Part shown: positions 6,982 through 16,096 of the stretch, piece after piece
Position numbering within the stretch: the stretch's first letter is position 1
Layout of the letters: each line of letters opens with the position of its first letter
NCBI GenBank assembly: GCA_026003235.1
Contig: BPGW01000007.1
Coordinates: forward strand, 81,572 to 145,571
Origin: Bacteroidia bacterium
GTDB lineage: Bacteria > Bacteroidota > Bacteroidia > SpSt-205
DNA: 64,000 bases
Direction of reading: 5' to 3'
The notes under the pieces: generated by a model
The model's database searches: none
Seen by the model: only the letters and a program-made list of their open reading frames with translations
Told to the model about the DNA's origin: nothing
Program-made: the position numbers and the translations under genes

Positions 6982-9420
6982 ATGTACGCATCAGCGCAGG
7001 CCAGCGCGGCGACCACCACTCGCCGCCGAATCGGAAAAGTCGCCGTCTTAGGCGCCGGTGTGATGGGTTCGCAAATCGCCCTCCATTTTGCGGGGGTAGG
7101 CTATCCGGTCTTGCTTCTGGATATGGCGCCTCAGGAACTGACCCCAGAAGAAAAGGCCAAGGGCCTCTCCCTTTCCTCTCCCGAAGTGCGTAATCGGATC
7201 GTTCGCAGTCTATTTGAGCGGGCCCTCAAGCTCTCGCCTTCTCCCGTGTACGAAAGCGGCGTGGTGCAGCGCATCCAGCTTGGAAACTTTACAGACGACC
7301 TGCCTAAAATCGCCGAAGTCGACTGGATCATTGAAGTCGTGGTAGAAGACCTGGCTATCAAACGCCGCCTCTACGAAGAGGTGGAAAAATACCGGCGGCC
7401 AGGCACCCTCATCACTAGCAACACCTCAGGCATTCCCATCCGGTTTTTGGCTGAGGGACGCTCTGAAGACTTTCGCCGGCACTTTGCGGGGACGCACTTC
7501 TTCAATCCACCTCGGTATCTGCCGCTGTTGGAGATTATTCCAGGGCCGGACACCGCTCCGGAAGTGATCCAGTTTCTGATGGACTTTGGCCAAATGCACC
7601 TGGGCAAACAGACCGTCCTTTGCAAGGACACCCCGGCCTTCATTGCAAACCGGGTGGGGGTTTATGCGCTCATGCATCTTTTGCATGCGATGCCCCGCTA
7701 CGGCCTCTCGGTAGAAGAGGTAGACAAGCTCACGGGCCCGGCGATAGGCCACCCCAAGTCGGCAACCTTCCGTACGGCGGACGTTGTCGGGCTGGACACC
7801 TTGGCTAAGGTCGCCAAGGGCCTCTATGAGAACTGCCCCCATGACGAAGCCCGAGAGACCTTCAAGCTCCCTGATTACCTGGAGAAAATGCTGGATCGGG
7901 GCCTGCTGGGCGAAAAAGCGGGCAAAGGCTTCTACCAAAAAATTCGGGCCAATGGCGGCAGCGAAATCTACAGCTTAGACCTCACTACCCTGGAATACCG
8001 CCCCCAAAAGAAAGTTCGTTCTCCCCTCCTGGAGCGGCTCAAGATGGAGGATGACCTCAAGGCGCGCCTTCGGCTCATTGCCCAGAGTGATGAACCTTAC
8101 GCCAAGCTCCTCCAAGAAAACATGGCGGCGCTTTTTGCGTATGTCTCGCATCGCATCCCGGAAATCGCAGACGAAGTGTACCCTATTGACGAAGCGGTCA
8201 AGGCGGGTTTTGGGTGGCAGCTGGGCCCTTTTGAGAAGTGGGACGCGATTGGGTTTGAGGCGGGTTTGGCTGCTGTAGAAAAATATGGCTTCTCCGTCCC
8301 CCCGTGGGTCAAGCGCATGCAGGAAAAAGGGTTCTCCCGCTTCTACGAAGTGCGAAACGGTCGCCGCTTCGTCTACAGCCCCCGGGAGGAAGCCTACATA
8401 GAAGTGCCAGGGCAGGACCGCTTTATTCTCTTAGACACGCTGCGCAGCGAAAAAGTCATCTGGCAAAATAGCGGTGCTTCCCTCTTTCATATAGGGGATG
8501 GCGTCTTGTGCCTGGAATTCCACACCAAGATGAACACCATCGGCGGGGAAGTCCTGGACGCTATCAACCGAGCCTTAGACATAGCCGAGAAAAGCTATGA
8601 GGGGCTTATCCTGGGCAACCAAGGGGAGCATTTCTCTGCCGGTGCAAACCTGGCTATGATCTTTATGATGGCGGTAGAGCAAGAGTGGGATGAGCTGGAC
8701 TTTGCGGTGCGGGCTTTTCAGCGGACGGTGATGCGCCTTCGGCACAGTGCGGTGCCGGTGGTGGTGGCCCCTCACGGCCTGACGCTGGGGGGAGGATGCG
8801 AAATGGCCCTGCATGCGGATGGCGTCCAGGCCGCCGCCGAAACCTACATGGGGCTGGTGGAGGTCGGCGTGGGCCTCATCCCCGCAGGGGCCGGCACCAA
8901 AGAAATGGCCGCCCGCATCGCCGAAAGGTACGTAGACGGCGATGTAGAGCTCAACTTCTTCCGAGATGTGCTGACCCTGATTGCCACAGCGAAGGTGGCG
9001 ACTTCGGCGTTTGAGGCGGTGCAGATGGGACTCTTGCGGCCCCACCATACCCGCATCTCCATCAACCGGCAAAAGCAACTGCGCGATGCCAAGGCGTACG
9101 TCCTCCTCTTGGCAGAACAAGGGTATGTGCCTCCTCAACCCCGCACGCAGATACGGGTTCTGGGCCGCACCGCCCTGGGCGGCGTGGAAGCCTCCCTCTA
9201 CCAGATGTGGCAGGCCGGCTACATCACCGAGTACGACCGCCATGTGACCCGCAAGCTGGCCTACGTACTGGCAGGCGGCGACCTAACCGGCGTGCAGCAT
9301 GTGAGCGAGTCTTACCTCCTTGACCTGGAGCGCGAAACCTTCCTAAGCCTGTGCGGCGAACGCAAAACCCTGGAACGCATCCAGCATACCCTGCAAACCG
9401 GCAAACCCCTGCGCAACTAA
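6982..9420 (+). CDS. 3-hydroxyacyl-CoA dehydrogenase / enoyl-CoA hydratase fusion (FadN-like)
   Basis: Bifunctional beta-oxidation enzyme (812 aa) with the dehydrogenase first and the crotonase last, as in FadN rather than E. coli FadB. The NAD site is VLGAGVMGSQIALHFAG (about residues 22-38). THFFNPPRYLPLLEIIPG carries the catalytic His, and the substrate-domain GEKAGKGFYQK follows. The crotonase part starts near residue 500: GNQGEHFSAGANLAMI and HGLTLGGGCEMALHADG form the oxyanion hole, with ETYMGLVEVGVGLIPAGAGT carrying the acidic residues. It hydrates enoyl-CoA and oxidises the 3-hydroxyacyl-CoA. No thiolase gene is adjacent. Confidence 0.92.
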   Translation: MYASAQASAATTTRRRIGKVAVLGAGVMGSQIALHFAGVGYPVLLLDMAPQELTPEEKAKGLSLSSPEVRNRIVRSLFERALKLSPSPVYESGVVQRIQLGNFTDDLPKIAEVDWIIEVVVEDLAIKRRLYEEVEKYRRPGTLITSNTSGIPIRFLAEGRSEDFRRHFAGTHFFNPPRYLPLLEIIPGPDTAPEVIQFLMDFGQMHLGKQTVLCKDTPAFIANRVGVYALMHLLHAMPRYGLSVEEVDKLTGPAIGHPKSATFRTADVVGLDTLAKVAKGLYENCPHDEARETFKLPDYLEKMLDRGLLGEKAGKGFYQKIRANGGSEIYSLDLTTLEYRPQKKVRSPLLERLKMEDDLKARLRLIAQSDEPYAKLLQENMAALFAYVSHRIPEIADEVYPIDEAVKAGFGWQLGPFEKWDAIGFEAGLAAVEKYGFSVPPWVKRMQEKGFSRFYEVRNGRRFVYSPREEAYIEVPGQDRFILLDTLRSEKVIWQNSGASLFHIGDGVLCLEFHTKMNTIGGEVLDAINRALDIAEKSYEGLILGNQGEHFSAGANLAMIFMMAVEQEWDELDFAVRAFQRTVMRLRHSAVPVVVAPHGLTLGGGCEMALHADGVQAAAETYMGLVEVGVGLIPAGAGTKEMAARIAERYVDGDVELNFFRDVLTLIATAKVATSAFEAVQMGLLRPHHTRISINRQKQLRDAKAYVLLLAEQGYVPPQPRTQIRVLGRTALGGVEASLYQMWQAGYITEYDRHVTRKLAYVLAGGDLTGVQHVSESYLLDLERETFLSLCGERKTLERIQHTLQTGKPLRN

Positions 9421-9449
9421 TCCCCTTCCTGACCCTGATAGCGCCAGCC

Positions 9450-10169
9450 ATGGCGCAAACCTTCCTCATCGGCTCTTGTCTGGTGGAAGTGCGGGAACCT
9501 GCCGCCCCTGCTCAGCGCGTGTTAGTCCTTTTACCAGGGTGGAACTACAGCCGCACCGCCTGGTGCGAAAAATCCTCTATCTGCACAGAAGCCCTGAAAC
9601 GGGGCTATCGCCTCCTTCTCTTGGAGATGGGGAAAAGCCTTTACGCTTCTCAGGCTTTTCCTGAAACGCATCCGGCATGGCGGCGCTATCCTACCCTGCG
9701 CACGCTGCTGGACTCGGTCTTCCCGTTCCTGGTGGAGAGAAGGTGGCTCCTTCCTGGCAAAAGTTACTTGTTGGGGCTGTCTACGGGAGGGCGAGGGGTG
9801 GTGATGATTCTGGCGCATACGGGCGCGCTTTTCCGGGCGGGGGCGGCCCTCTCCGGCGACTTTGATCCCCACTTGGACCCCCGAGACCGGCTCTTGACCG
9901 GATGGTATGGCCCCTACAGCAGCCGATGGGACACCGTAGACAACCCGCTTCGGTTGGCCGCACGGATAGAGAGCCCGCTTTTCTTGGCGCATGGGGTGGC
10001 CGACCCCGTCGTCCCCTACCAACATACCCAGCGCCTCTACCAGCTGCTCCAGCGTGAAAAGCCTACCCTTCCCTGCCAGCTCCACCTGGACCCCCAGGGA
10101 AAACACGACTTTGCCTTCTGGGAAAAGTACGCACGCCAAGCCCTTAATTTCTTTGAACGCTATGAGTGA
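9450..10169 (+). CDS. Alpha/beta hydrolase family protein
   Basis: A 239-aa protein with a serine hydrolase fold. LLPGWNYSR is the oxyanion-hole strand, LLGLSTGGRG the nucleophile elbow (GxSxG, Ser about residue 112), ADPVVPYQHT carries the acidic residue, and QGKHDFAFWEKY the catalytic His. This order fits esterase or peptidase-like members; the substrate is unknown. ATG 9450 was chosen because the earlier frame lies inside the preceding gene. It overlaps the next gene by 8 bases and follows the beta-oxidation gene by 29 bases, so it is probably in the same transcript. Confidence 0.75.
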   Translation: MAQTFLIGSCLVEVREPAAPAQRVLVLLPGWNYSRTAWCEKSSICTEALKRGYRLLLLEMGKSLYASQAFPETHPAWRRYPTLRTLLDSVFPFLVERRWLLPGKSYLLGLSTGGRGVVMILAHTGALFRAGAALSGDFDPHLDPRDRLLTGWYGPYSSRWDTVDNPLRLAARIESPLFLAHGVADPVVPYQHTQRLYQLLQREKPTLPCQLHLDPQGKHDFAFWEKYARQALNFFERYE

Positions 10170-10698
10170 AACGAACGTGTGGGCGGCCTTGCTGATCGTA
10201 GCGCTTAGCGGCCTGCTGGGGGTAGTGGCCGTGCTGGTGTTTTTCTGGCAGCGGGAAAACGCCGAACGGCGCCGCCTCATCACGCAGCAGATCCTGCAGA
10301 CCACTTTACCCCTGCGCTTGCAAGCGCTGGAAAGGGCCGTGCTTTTCCTGGAACGGAACGATCCCAACAACCTCCTACCCCGCCTGGCTCCCCACACCTT
10401 CAACCGGACAAGCGATCTGGTTCAAGTGCTTTTCCAAGTGGTGCAAGAGGAATACCTCTACAACGCTGCCCAGCAGATTCACATGGGCCCCCAGGTGTGG
10501 ATAGCCCTTCGCCAGGCCAAGAACACCCTGCTTAGCGTCGTCCAAGCCACCCTGGCTGAGCACAACCCCGCTCTGACCCCTCCCCTCACCTGGGTAGAAA
10601 AGTTCAAGGAAAAGTGGCGTGCTCAACCCACCGATCCCTTCCAGGTAGCCATGGCTTACGCGCATCGGGAAATGCAACGCCTGCTGGAAATCCCCTAA
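10162..10698 (+). CDS. Membrane-anchored hypothetical protein, Bacteroidota-type
   Basis: A 178-aa protein with one N-terminal membrane helix (WAALLIVALSGLLGVVAVLVFF) followed by a basic stretch and a helical cytoplasmic part. The segment LPLRLQALERAVLFLERNDPNNLLPRL resembles a family of uncharacterised Bacteroidota proteins with a conserved YER.xLFLER.xPxxLL pattern (from memory, probably DUF7935). No catalytic motif is visible. ATG 10162 overlaps the hydrolase stop by 8 bases; the 57 earlier codons of the listed ORF are out of frame inside the hydrolase. Function unknown. Confidence 0.7.
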   Translation: MSETNVWAALLIVALSGLLGVVAVLVFFWQRENAERRRLITQQILQTTLPLRLQALERAVLFLERNDPNNLLPRLAPHTFNRTSDLVQVLFQVVQEEYLYNAAQQIHMGPQVWIALRQAKNTLLSVVQATLAEHNPALTPPLTWVEKFKEKWRAQPTDPFQVAMAYAHREMQRLLEIP

Positions 10699-10703
10699 GT
10701 GCG

Positions 10704-10711
10704 TAAATTTG
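10704..10711 (+). promoter_or_regulatory. Promoter -7 box for bactofilin gene
   Basis: TAAATTTG, 4 nt before a GTG start. It supports that start and a leaderless transcript. Confidence 0.6.
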
Positions 10712-10715
10712 CCCG

Positions 10716-11138
10716 GTGAGCCTGTGGAAAAAAAACGGACACGTAGCGGCACCTGCAGAAAAAACCCTCTGTTTGCTGGGAGAAGGAAGCCAAACCAAAG
10801 GTGAGTTCTACACCCCGGGCTCGCTGCGCGTGGAGGGAACCTTTAAAGGAACCCTTCGGGTAGAGGGACGCTTAGTCATAGCGCCTACAGGAGAAGTGCA
10901 GGGCGAGATTCAAGCGGCCCAAGTCTTGGTAGCAGGCCGCTTTGAGGGGCGCCTCGTGGCCGAAGAGCTCCTTGAAGTAGCCGAAACAGGGCACATCAAA
11001 GGTGAGATTCGGGCCCGACGCATGCAAACAGCCAGCGGCGCCACCATGCAAGTGCATTGCTGGGTAGGCGAAAACTTAGCTGAGCCAGCCCCTACCCCTG
11101 AAAACGACCACCGCACCGCTCGTCCCCGCCGTGGGTAG
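10716..11138 (+). CDS. Bactofilin (polymer-forming cytoskeletal protein)
   Basis: A 140-aa bactofilin-domain protein, which assembles into nucleotide-independent filaments that position envelope machinery. The core (about residues 18-120) shows the right-handed beta-helix rhythm: GSLRVEGTFKGTLRVEGRLVIAPTG, then VLVAGRFEGRLVA and LLEVAETGHIKGEIRARRM. Flanking tails are short and Pro- or charge-rich. The start is GTG 10716, 4 nt behind TAAATTTG. Its stop overlaps the lptC start by 8 bases, so the two are likely co-expressed; a role in placing envelope assembly is inference from that. Confidence 0.87.
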   Translation: MSLWKKNGHVAAPAEKTLCLLGEGSQTKGEFYTPGSLRVEGTFKGTLRVEGRLVIAPTGEVQGEIQAAQVLVAGRFEGRLVAEELLEVAETGHIKGEIRARRMQTASGATMQVHCWVGENLAEPAPTPENDHRTARPRRG

Positions 11139-11697
11139 GGAGGTAGGCCTTCAGCTAACCTGGACGATCTTGGGGGTATGTTGGACAGGGGTGGGGTGTT
11201 CGCCTTCTTCCACGCCGACCCCACCTCCGGACTGGTTTGCTCAACGCAGCCGCCTGCCCCTCTATGAAGCCTCCCATTACCAGCTTCGGTGGGTAGATAC
11301 CACAGGGCAAAAAGTCCTCCTGCGCGCCACGCACCTTTCTCTACAAAAGCAGGGCGATTCGGCTTTCTGGCGCCTTGAGCAAGGTGTAGAACTGCTGCAC
11401 TACGCTCCAAGCGGGGACACCCTTCAGGTGCTTCGCTGCAGGCGGGGCACGCTCTGGCCCCAGCAGGGTTACTTCGTCGCCGAGGACTCGGTTACGGTGC
11501 ATACCCAAGACGGGCTGTGGCTGGAGACCGACCGCCTGATTTGGCAGCAAACCCAGCACCGGCTTGAGGCACCCGACTGGGTGCGTCTTCAAACGACTCA
11601 AGAGACACTTACCGGCCAAGGCCTGGTGTACGACACCGAGAAACGCACCTATCGGTTGCGCCGCACCCGAGGCAGGGTCCAAGCACCGCCCCTATGA
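11131..11697 (+). CDS. lptC: LPS export protein LptC (lipoprotein-like form)
   Basis: Part of the Lpt bridge that carries LPS from the inner to the outer membrane. The N-terminus has a short hydrophobic stretch ending in GVGCSPS, a possible lipobox. The rest is beta-rich with the LptC/OstA rhythm: LRATHLSLQKQGD, LRCRRGTLWPQQGYFVAEDSVTVHTQDGLWLETDRLIW, then LTGQGLVYDTEKRTYRL, close to the phrase seen in OstA-like domains. The 188-aa length is normal. The start is GTG 11131, overlapping bactofilin; its stop overlaps the next ATG (ATGA). lptD lies 7 kb downstream. Confidence 0.82.
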   Translation: MGREVGLQLTWTILGVCWTGVGCSPSSTPTPPPDWFAQRSRLPLYEASHYQLRWVDTTGQKVLLRATHLSLQKQGDSAFWRLEQGVELLHYAPSGDTLQVLRCRRGTLWPQQGYFVAEDSVTVHTQDGLWLETDRLIWQQTQHRLEAPDWVRLQTTQETLTGQGLVYDTEKRTYRLRRTRGRVQAPPL

Positions 11698-12899
11698 GCT
11701 GGGTAGTGTTGACGCTTCTTGCGCTCCTGCTGAGTGCCTGGAGCTCCGGCAGCGAAATGGCTTGGCTTACTGCGAATCCCCTCCAGTGGGAAACCTGGCG
11801 CAGTCGCCACCCTCGGCGCTGGCGCCTCGCTCGCTTCTTCCTGCAACATCCCCGCCGCCTCCTCATCACGCTGCTTTTGTCCAATAACCTAGCCCTGGTG
11901 CTTTTCTCCGCCGGGCTTAGCCACCTCCTCCCCCTGGAAAACCTCCAGCCCATACAACGGTTTTGGGTGGAAACGCTCCTGGGCACGCTTATCTTGCTGA
12001 TCGCAGGAGAATACCTTCCTAAAGGGCTTTTCCAACGCTGGCAACTGGCCCTTCTTCCGGCTGTGGTGCCCTTCACGGGGCTGGTGTACCTGATTTGTGC
12101 CCCCCTCGTGGAAATAGCCCACAGCCTTACCAAGGCCTTCTTCCGCCTTTTGCGTGTAGAGGAAAAGCCCCTACACAAACCCCTTTCCCGAGAAAGCTTT
12201 GCCACCCTGCTGCAACACACCGAGTCGGACTTCCAAGAGGTCTTGACCCGCACCCTGGCCTTGAGTGAGACCCCTGTGCGCGAAATCATGGTCCCACGCC
12301 AAGAAGTAGTAGCCCTGCCCCTTGACACACCCATAGAAGAGCTGCACCGAGTTTTTGTGGAGACCGAGCTGTCGCGCCTTTTGGTGTACGAAGGAACCCC
12401 CGACCGCATCGTCGGGTATGTGTATGTGCGCTCGCTGCTGCGCAGGCCCCGTTCTATCCAAGAAGTCTTGGAACCGGTGAGCTTCGTACCCGAGACCATG
12501 CCTGCCACCCGCCTTCTGGAAGAGCTGGTAAAAGAAAAGCGTTCGCTGGCGGTGGTGGTGGATGCTCGTGGGGGCATGGCCGGCCTCGTGACCACCGAAG
12601 ACCTCGTGGAAGAAGTCTTTGGCGACATTCAGGATGAGTACGACGAACCCCAATGGCTGGAACGCACCCTTGAACCGGGCGTGTACGAGTTTGACGCCCG
12701 AATTGAGATTGACTACCTCAACGAAAAGTACGGACTGGACCTGCCCACAAAGGAAGCGGTGACTTTAGGGGGACTGGCTCTGGCCCACTTGGGTCGGATC
12801 CCTACGGCAGGCACCACCTGGGAGGCTTACGGGTTTCGGTGGGAAGTGCTCGCAGCTACCCCCCAGCGCCTGCTAACTTTGCGCCTCAGAAAGCCATGA
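11694..12899 (+). CDS. CNNM/CBS-domain membrane protein (hemolysin C / CorC family)
   Basis: A 401-aa protein with an N-terminal CNNM transmembrane domain (SWVVLTLLALLLSAWSSGSEMA, helices to about residue 150, with NNLALVLFSA and AGEYLPKGLFQRW). Two CBS domains follow: REIMVPRQEVVALPLDTPIEEL and the SLAVVVDARGGMAGLVTTEDLVEEVFGDI signature. The C-terminus is a CorC/HlyC domain (EFDARIEIDYLNEKYGLDLP). Family members are linked to divalent-cation (Mg or Co) efflux. It follows lptC with a 4-base ATGA overlap, an order common in Bacteroidota. Confidence 0.9.
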   Translation: MSWVVLTLLALLLSAWSSGSEMAWLTANPLQWETWRSRHPRRWRLARFFLQHPRRLLITLLLSNNLALVLFSAGLSHLLPLENLQPIQRFWVETLLGTLILLIAGEYLPKGLFQRWQLALLPAVVPFTGLVYLICAPLVEIAHSLTKAFFRLLRVEEKPLHKPLSRESFATLLQHTESDFQEVLTRTLALSETPVREIMVPRQEVVALPLDTPIEELHRVFVETELSRLLVYEGTPDRIVGYVYVRSLLRRPRSIQEVLEPVSFVPETMPATRLLEELVKEKRSLAVVVDARGGMAGLVTTEDLVEEVFGDIQDEYDEPQWLERTLEPGVYEFDARIEIDYLNEKYGLDLPTKEAVTLGGLALAHLGRIPTAGTTWEAYGFRWEVLAATPQRLLTLRLRKP

Positions 12900-13759
12900 A
12901 CCGTTACAAGACCATTGACCCTGCCACGCTGACGCTGCCCGCGTGGCATCCCTACCTCATTGGAAGCGTAATCCCTCGGCCTATCGCTTGGGTCAGCACC
13001 CTAAACGCCGAGGGCCGACCTAACCTGGCCCCCTTCAGCTACTTTGGTGCCTTCAGCAGCAAACCGCCTGTAGTGGGCTTCTCGCCCAGCACCAGCGCCC
13101 GAACCGGCAAACCCAAAGACACCCACCGCAACCTCCAAGAAGTGCCCGAATGCGTCATCCACCTGGTGCCTTATGCGCTGGCAGCCCGCATGAACATCAC
13201 CACCGGCGAATACGAGCCCGAGATCAACGAAATAGAGAAAGCGGGGCTGGAGACGCTGCCTGCTGAGCTGGTTCGGCCCCCTCGGATAGCCGGCACGCCC
13301 GTGCAGCTGGAAGGTAAAGTGCGAGCCATCCTGCCCCTGGGCGAAAACCCCGGCGCAGGTCAGCTTATCCTTGTGGACATTGTGCGGCTGCACCTGGACG
13401 AAACCATCCTGGACGAAAAGGGCTATCCTGACCCCCGAAAAATGGATGTGATTGCTCGGCTGGGCGCCTTTTGGTATGCGCGCATCCGCGCTGAGAACCT
13501 CTTCTGGATGAAGCAACCCCGCAACCCGGCCGAAGTCTTAGCTTGGGACGAACTTCCAGAAGACCTACGCACCAGCTCGGTCTTGACCGCCGCAGAAATC
13601 GGCCACCTTCTGGCCCATAGGCCTGCTGAGGCAGAAAAGCTCCGGTCTTTACCTCGGCCGGCCGATCCCGTGGCCCTCCACCGACAAATGCAAGCCCTCC
13701 TCCCTCACGATGCCCCCGCAGCCTGGCGCCTGTACTTGGAAGCCCTAAAGATGACCTAA
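12896..13759 (+). CDS. Flavin reductase-like, FMN-binding split-barrel protein
   Basis: A 287-aa protein whose first 200 residues form a flavin reductase-like domain: LIGSVIPRPIAWVSTLNAEGRPNLAPFSYFGAFSSKPP, then DTHRNLQE and MNITTGEYEPEINEIEKAGL, typical of the FMN-binding split barrel. The C-terminal 80 residues are helical and unassigned. It may reduce flavin with NAD(P)H or act on a flavin-dependent substrate. ATG 12896 overlaps the previous stop (ATGA), so the gene is coupled to the CBS-domain gene. A TAACTTTG inside the previous gene, 14 nt upstream, could be an extra promoter. Confidence 0.85.
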   Translation: MNRYKTIDPATLTLPAWHPYLIGSVIPRPIAWVSTLNAEGRPNLAPFSYFGAFSSKPPVVGFSPSTSARTGKPKDTHRNLQEVPECVIHLVPYALAARMNITTGEYEPEINEIEKAGLETLPAELVRPPRIAGTPVQLEGKVRAILPLGENPGAGQLILVDIVRLHLDETILDEKGYPDPRKMDVIARLGAFWYARIRAENLFWMKQPRNPAEVLAWDELPEDLRTSSVLTAAEIGHLLAHRPAEAEKLRSLPRPADPVALHRQMQALLPHDAPAAWRLYLEALKMT

Positions 13760-13763
13760 ACCT

Positions 13764-13771
13764 TACCTTTG
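13764..13771 (+). promoter_or_regulatory. Promoter -7 box for ALDH7 gene
   Basis: TACCTTTG, 4 nt before the ATG at 13776. Confidence 0.65.
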
Positions 13772-13775
13772 CGGT

Positions 13776-15329
13776 ATGCCGATGACAGCCGCGCCCAAAG
13801 CCGAATGGTGGCAAGCCTTTGGGTTTTCGGATCCCCAGCCTGGAGCTACGACAGGGCGAGAAAGCTTGGCCTACCAGGGAACGCCCTACGCCAACCTCTC
13901 GCCCGTAGATGGCGAACCCTTGCCAGCCGTCCTCCATTCCGGGGTGGCCATCTATGATCAAGTCGTGGAGAAAGCCCAGCAAGCCTTTTTGGAATGGCGT
14001 GCGGTTCCCCCTCCTCGGCGCGCTGAAGTGATACGAGTCTTTGGCGAAAAACTTCGCCGGCGAAAGGCGGACCTGGCCCGGCTGATAAGCTACGAAATCG
14101 GCAAAATCTACCAGGAAGCCCTGGGTGAAGTGCAAGAGGTGATAGATATGTGCGATTTTGGGGTGGGGCTCTCTCGTCAGCTTTACGGCCTTACCATCGC
14201 CTCCGAAAGGCCCAACCACCGCATGTACGAGCAGTGGCATCCTCTGGGCGTGGTAGGCATCATTACAGCTTTCAACTTCCCTGTAGCCGTATGGGCTTGG
14301 AATGCTGTCATCGCAGCGGTATGTGGAGACCCCACCGTGTGGAAACCCAGCGAAAAAGCCCCTCTATCTGCGTTGGCCATCTTTTCCATCCTGCGAGAAG
14401 CGATAGAGGAAACCGGTGTGCCTGAGGGCGTTTTCAACCTCGTGGTTGGAAACGCTGAAATAGGTCAGCACATGGCGTGCGACGCCCGGCTTCCGCTCAT
14501 TTCGGCCACGGGGTCGGTGCGCATGGGCCGCTCTGTGGCGCAGCAGGTAGCCAAGCGCTTGGGCCGCTCCCTGCTGGAACTGGGCGGAAACAACGCGGTC
14601 ATCGTGACCCCTCACGCTAACTTAGACCTGGCCCTGCGCGCCGTGACATTTGCTGCGCTGGGCACTTCGGGTCAGCGCTGCACGACCCTCCGCCGCCTGA
14701 TCTTGCATGAAGAGATATACGATGCTTTCCTGGGGCGGCTAATTCGCATCTATGAGCAGGCCAGCCAGCGCATTGGCGATCCGCTGCATCCCGACACCCT
14801 TATAGGGCCTCTGATTGATAAAAACGCCGCCGCCGCCATGCAAGAAGCCCTGGCCGAAGTCCAAAAAGAAGGGGGGAAAGTGCTCTTTGGCGGGGAAGTT
14901 CTGGAAGGCCCTGCCTACCGCAGCGGATGTTATGTGCGGCCTGCCATCGTAACGGCCGAAAATCACTGGCCGGTAGTCCAGCGGGAGACCTTCGCTCCTA
15001 TCCTGTATGTGCTGAAATACCGCACCCTGGAAGAAGCGATCGCCCTCCAGAATGGCGTGCCCCAAGGGCTCTCCTCCAGCATTTTCACCGCTAACCTCCG
15101 AGAAGCCGAGCTTTTCCTCAGTGCCCGGGGCTCCGACTGCGGCATCGCTAATGTCAACATCGGCCCTTCCGGCGCTGAAATCGGAGGAGCCTTCGGCGGG
15201 GAAAAAGAAACCGGCGGCGGCCGAGAAGCTGGATCAGACGCCTGGAAAGCCTACATGCGCCGGCAAACCGTCACCATCAACTATGGGACGGACTTACCTC
15301 TGGCCCAGGGTATCCGTTTTGAAGTGTGA
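13776..15329 (+). CDS. Aldehyde dehydrogenase, ALDH7 / antiquitin type (probable aminoadipate-semialdehyde dehydrogenase)
   Basis: NAD-dependent aldehyde dehydrogenase (517 aa). The active-site Cys lies in [11 protein letters not shown] (about residue 302) and the general-base Glu in LLELGGNNA (about 267). [17 protein letters not shown] and WKPSEKAPL form the coenzyme site. ATGSVRMG and [35 protein letters not shown] near the end are the pattern of antiquitin-type enzymes, which oxidise alpha-aminoadipate semialdehyde in lysine breakdown. No other lysine-degradation gene is adjacent. Its stop overlaps the glycosyltransferase start (GTGA). Confidence 0.9.
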   Translation: MPMTAAPKAEWWQAFGFSDPQPGATTGRESLAYQGTPYANLSPVDGEPLPAVLHSGVAIYDQVVEKAQQAFLEWRAVPPPRRAEVIRVFGEKLRRRKADLARLISYEIGKIYQEALGEVQEVIDMCDFGVGLSRQLYGLTIASERPNHRMYEQWHPLGVVGIITAFNFPVAVWAWNAVIAAVCGDPTVWKPSEKAPLSALAIFSILREAIEETGVPEGVFNLVVGNAEIGQHMACDARLPLISATGSVRMGRSVAQQVAKRLGRSLLELGGNNAVIVTPHANLDLALRAVTFAALGTSGQRCTTLRRLILHEEIYDAFLGRLIRIYEQASQRIGDPLHPDTLIGPLIDKNAAAAMQEALAEVQKEGGKVLFGGEVLEGPAYRSGCYVRPAIVTAENHWPVVQRETFAPILYVLKYRTLEEAIALQNGVPQGLSSSIFTANLREAELFLSARGSDCGIANVNIGPSGAEIGGAFGGEKETGGGREAGSDAWKAYMRRQTVTINYGTDLPLAQGIRFEV

Positions 15330-16096
15330 TTTACGACAAAAAGGTCGTCGTCGTCCTACCTGCCTACAACGCCGCCCGAACTCTGCCCCAGACCCTGGCC
15401 GAAATTGACCGCTCTATCGTAGACGAGATCATCCTAGTGGACGACGCCAGCCAGGACAACACCGTTGAACTGGCCCGACAACTGGGCCTTACCCACATAA
15501 TCGTGCACGAAAAAAACCAAGGGTATGGCGGCAACCAGAAAACCTGCTACCGTAAAGCGTTGAGCTTGGGGGCCGACATCGTGATCATGCTCCACCCTGA
15601 CTACCAATACACGCCTAAGCTCCTTCCGGCCATGGCTCATTTGGTGGCCACGGGCCTTTACCCAGTGGTGCTGGGCTCGCGCATCCTGGGCGGCGGCGCC
15701 CTGAAAGGCGGCATGCCCCTCTACAAATACCTCGCCAATCGGTTCCTCACCGCTTTCCAGAACCTCTTCCTGGGGGCTAAGCTCTCCGAATACCACACAG
15801 GCTATAGGGCTTTTGCCCGGGAAGTGCTGGAAACCCTCCCCTGGCATCTCAATAGCAGCGACTTCGTCTTTGACAACGAGCTCTTGTCGCAGGTGATCCT
15901 GGCAGGTTACCCCATAGGAGAGATCTCTTGTCCTACCCGGTACTTCCCGGAAGCTTCCTCTATAAACTTCCGGCGAAGCGTGGTCTACGGGTTGGGGATT
16001 CTCCGCGTGACGCTCCAGCATGTTCTGGCTAAGCTGGGCCTTTACCGCCATCCGCGCTATATTTTTGAGCAGAAACGCGCACCCATTCAAGCATAG
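15326..16096 (+). CDS. Glycosyltransferase family 2, polyprenyl-phosphate sugar synthase-like
   Basis: A 256-aa GT-A glycosyltransferase without membrane helices. [14 protein letters not shown] and [13 protein letters not shown] form the nucleotide-sugar site; [21 protein letters not shown] and [11 protein letters not shown] (in place of the usual DxD) follow, then [26 protein letters not shown] and [14 protein letters not shown], the pattern of dolichyl/undecaprenyl-phosphate mannose or glucose synthase-like enzymes. The sugar is unknown. The start is GTG 15326, overlapping the ALDH stop, and the acylase starts directly after its stop. Confidence 0.85.
   Translation: MIYDKKVVVVLPAYNAARTLPQTLAEIDRSIVDEIILVDDASQDNTVELARQLGLTHIIVHEKNQGYGGNQKTCYRKALSLGADIVIMLHPDYQYTPKLLPAMAHLVATGLYPVVLGSRILGGGALKGGMPLYKYLANRFLTAFQNLFLGAKLSEYHTGYRAFAREVLETLPWHLNSSDFVFDNELLSQVILAGYPIGEISCPTRYFPEASSINFRRSVVYGLGILRVTLQHVLAKLGLYRHPRYIFEQKRAPIQA

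Noticed and set aside
11609-12628. Minus-strand 339-aa ORF
   Set aside because: Ser/Arg-rich shadow of lptC and the CBS-domain gene, which have clear signatures.
12874-12881. TAACTTTG inside the CBS-domain gene as promoter of the flavin reductase gene
   Set aside because: It matches the box and lies 14 nt before the start, but the genes overlap in ATGA and one match in coding DNA is expected by chance; kept only as a possibility in the gene entry.
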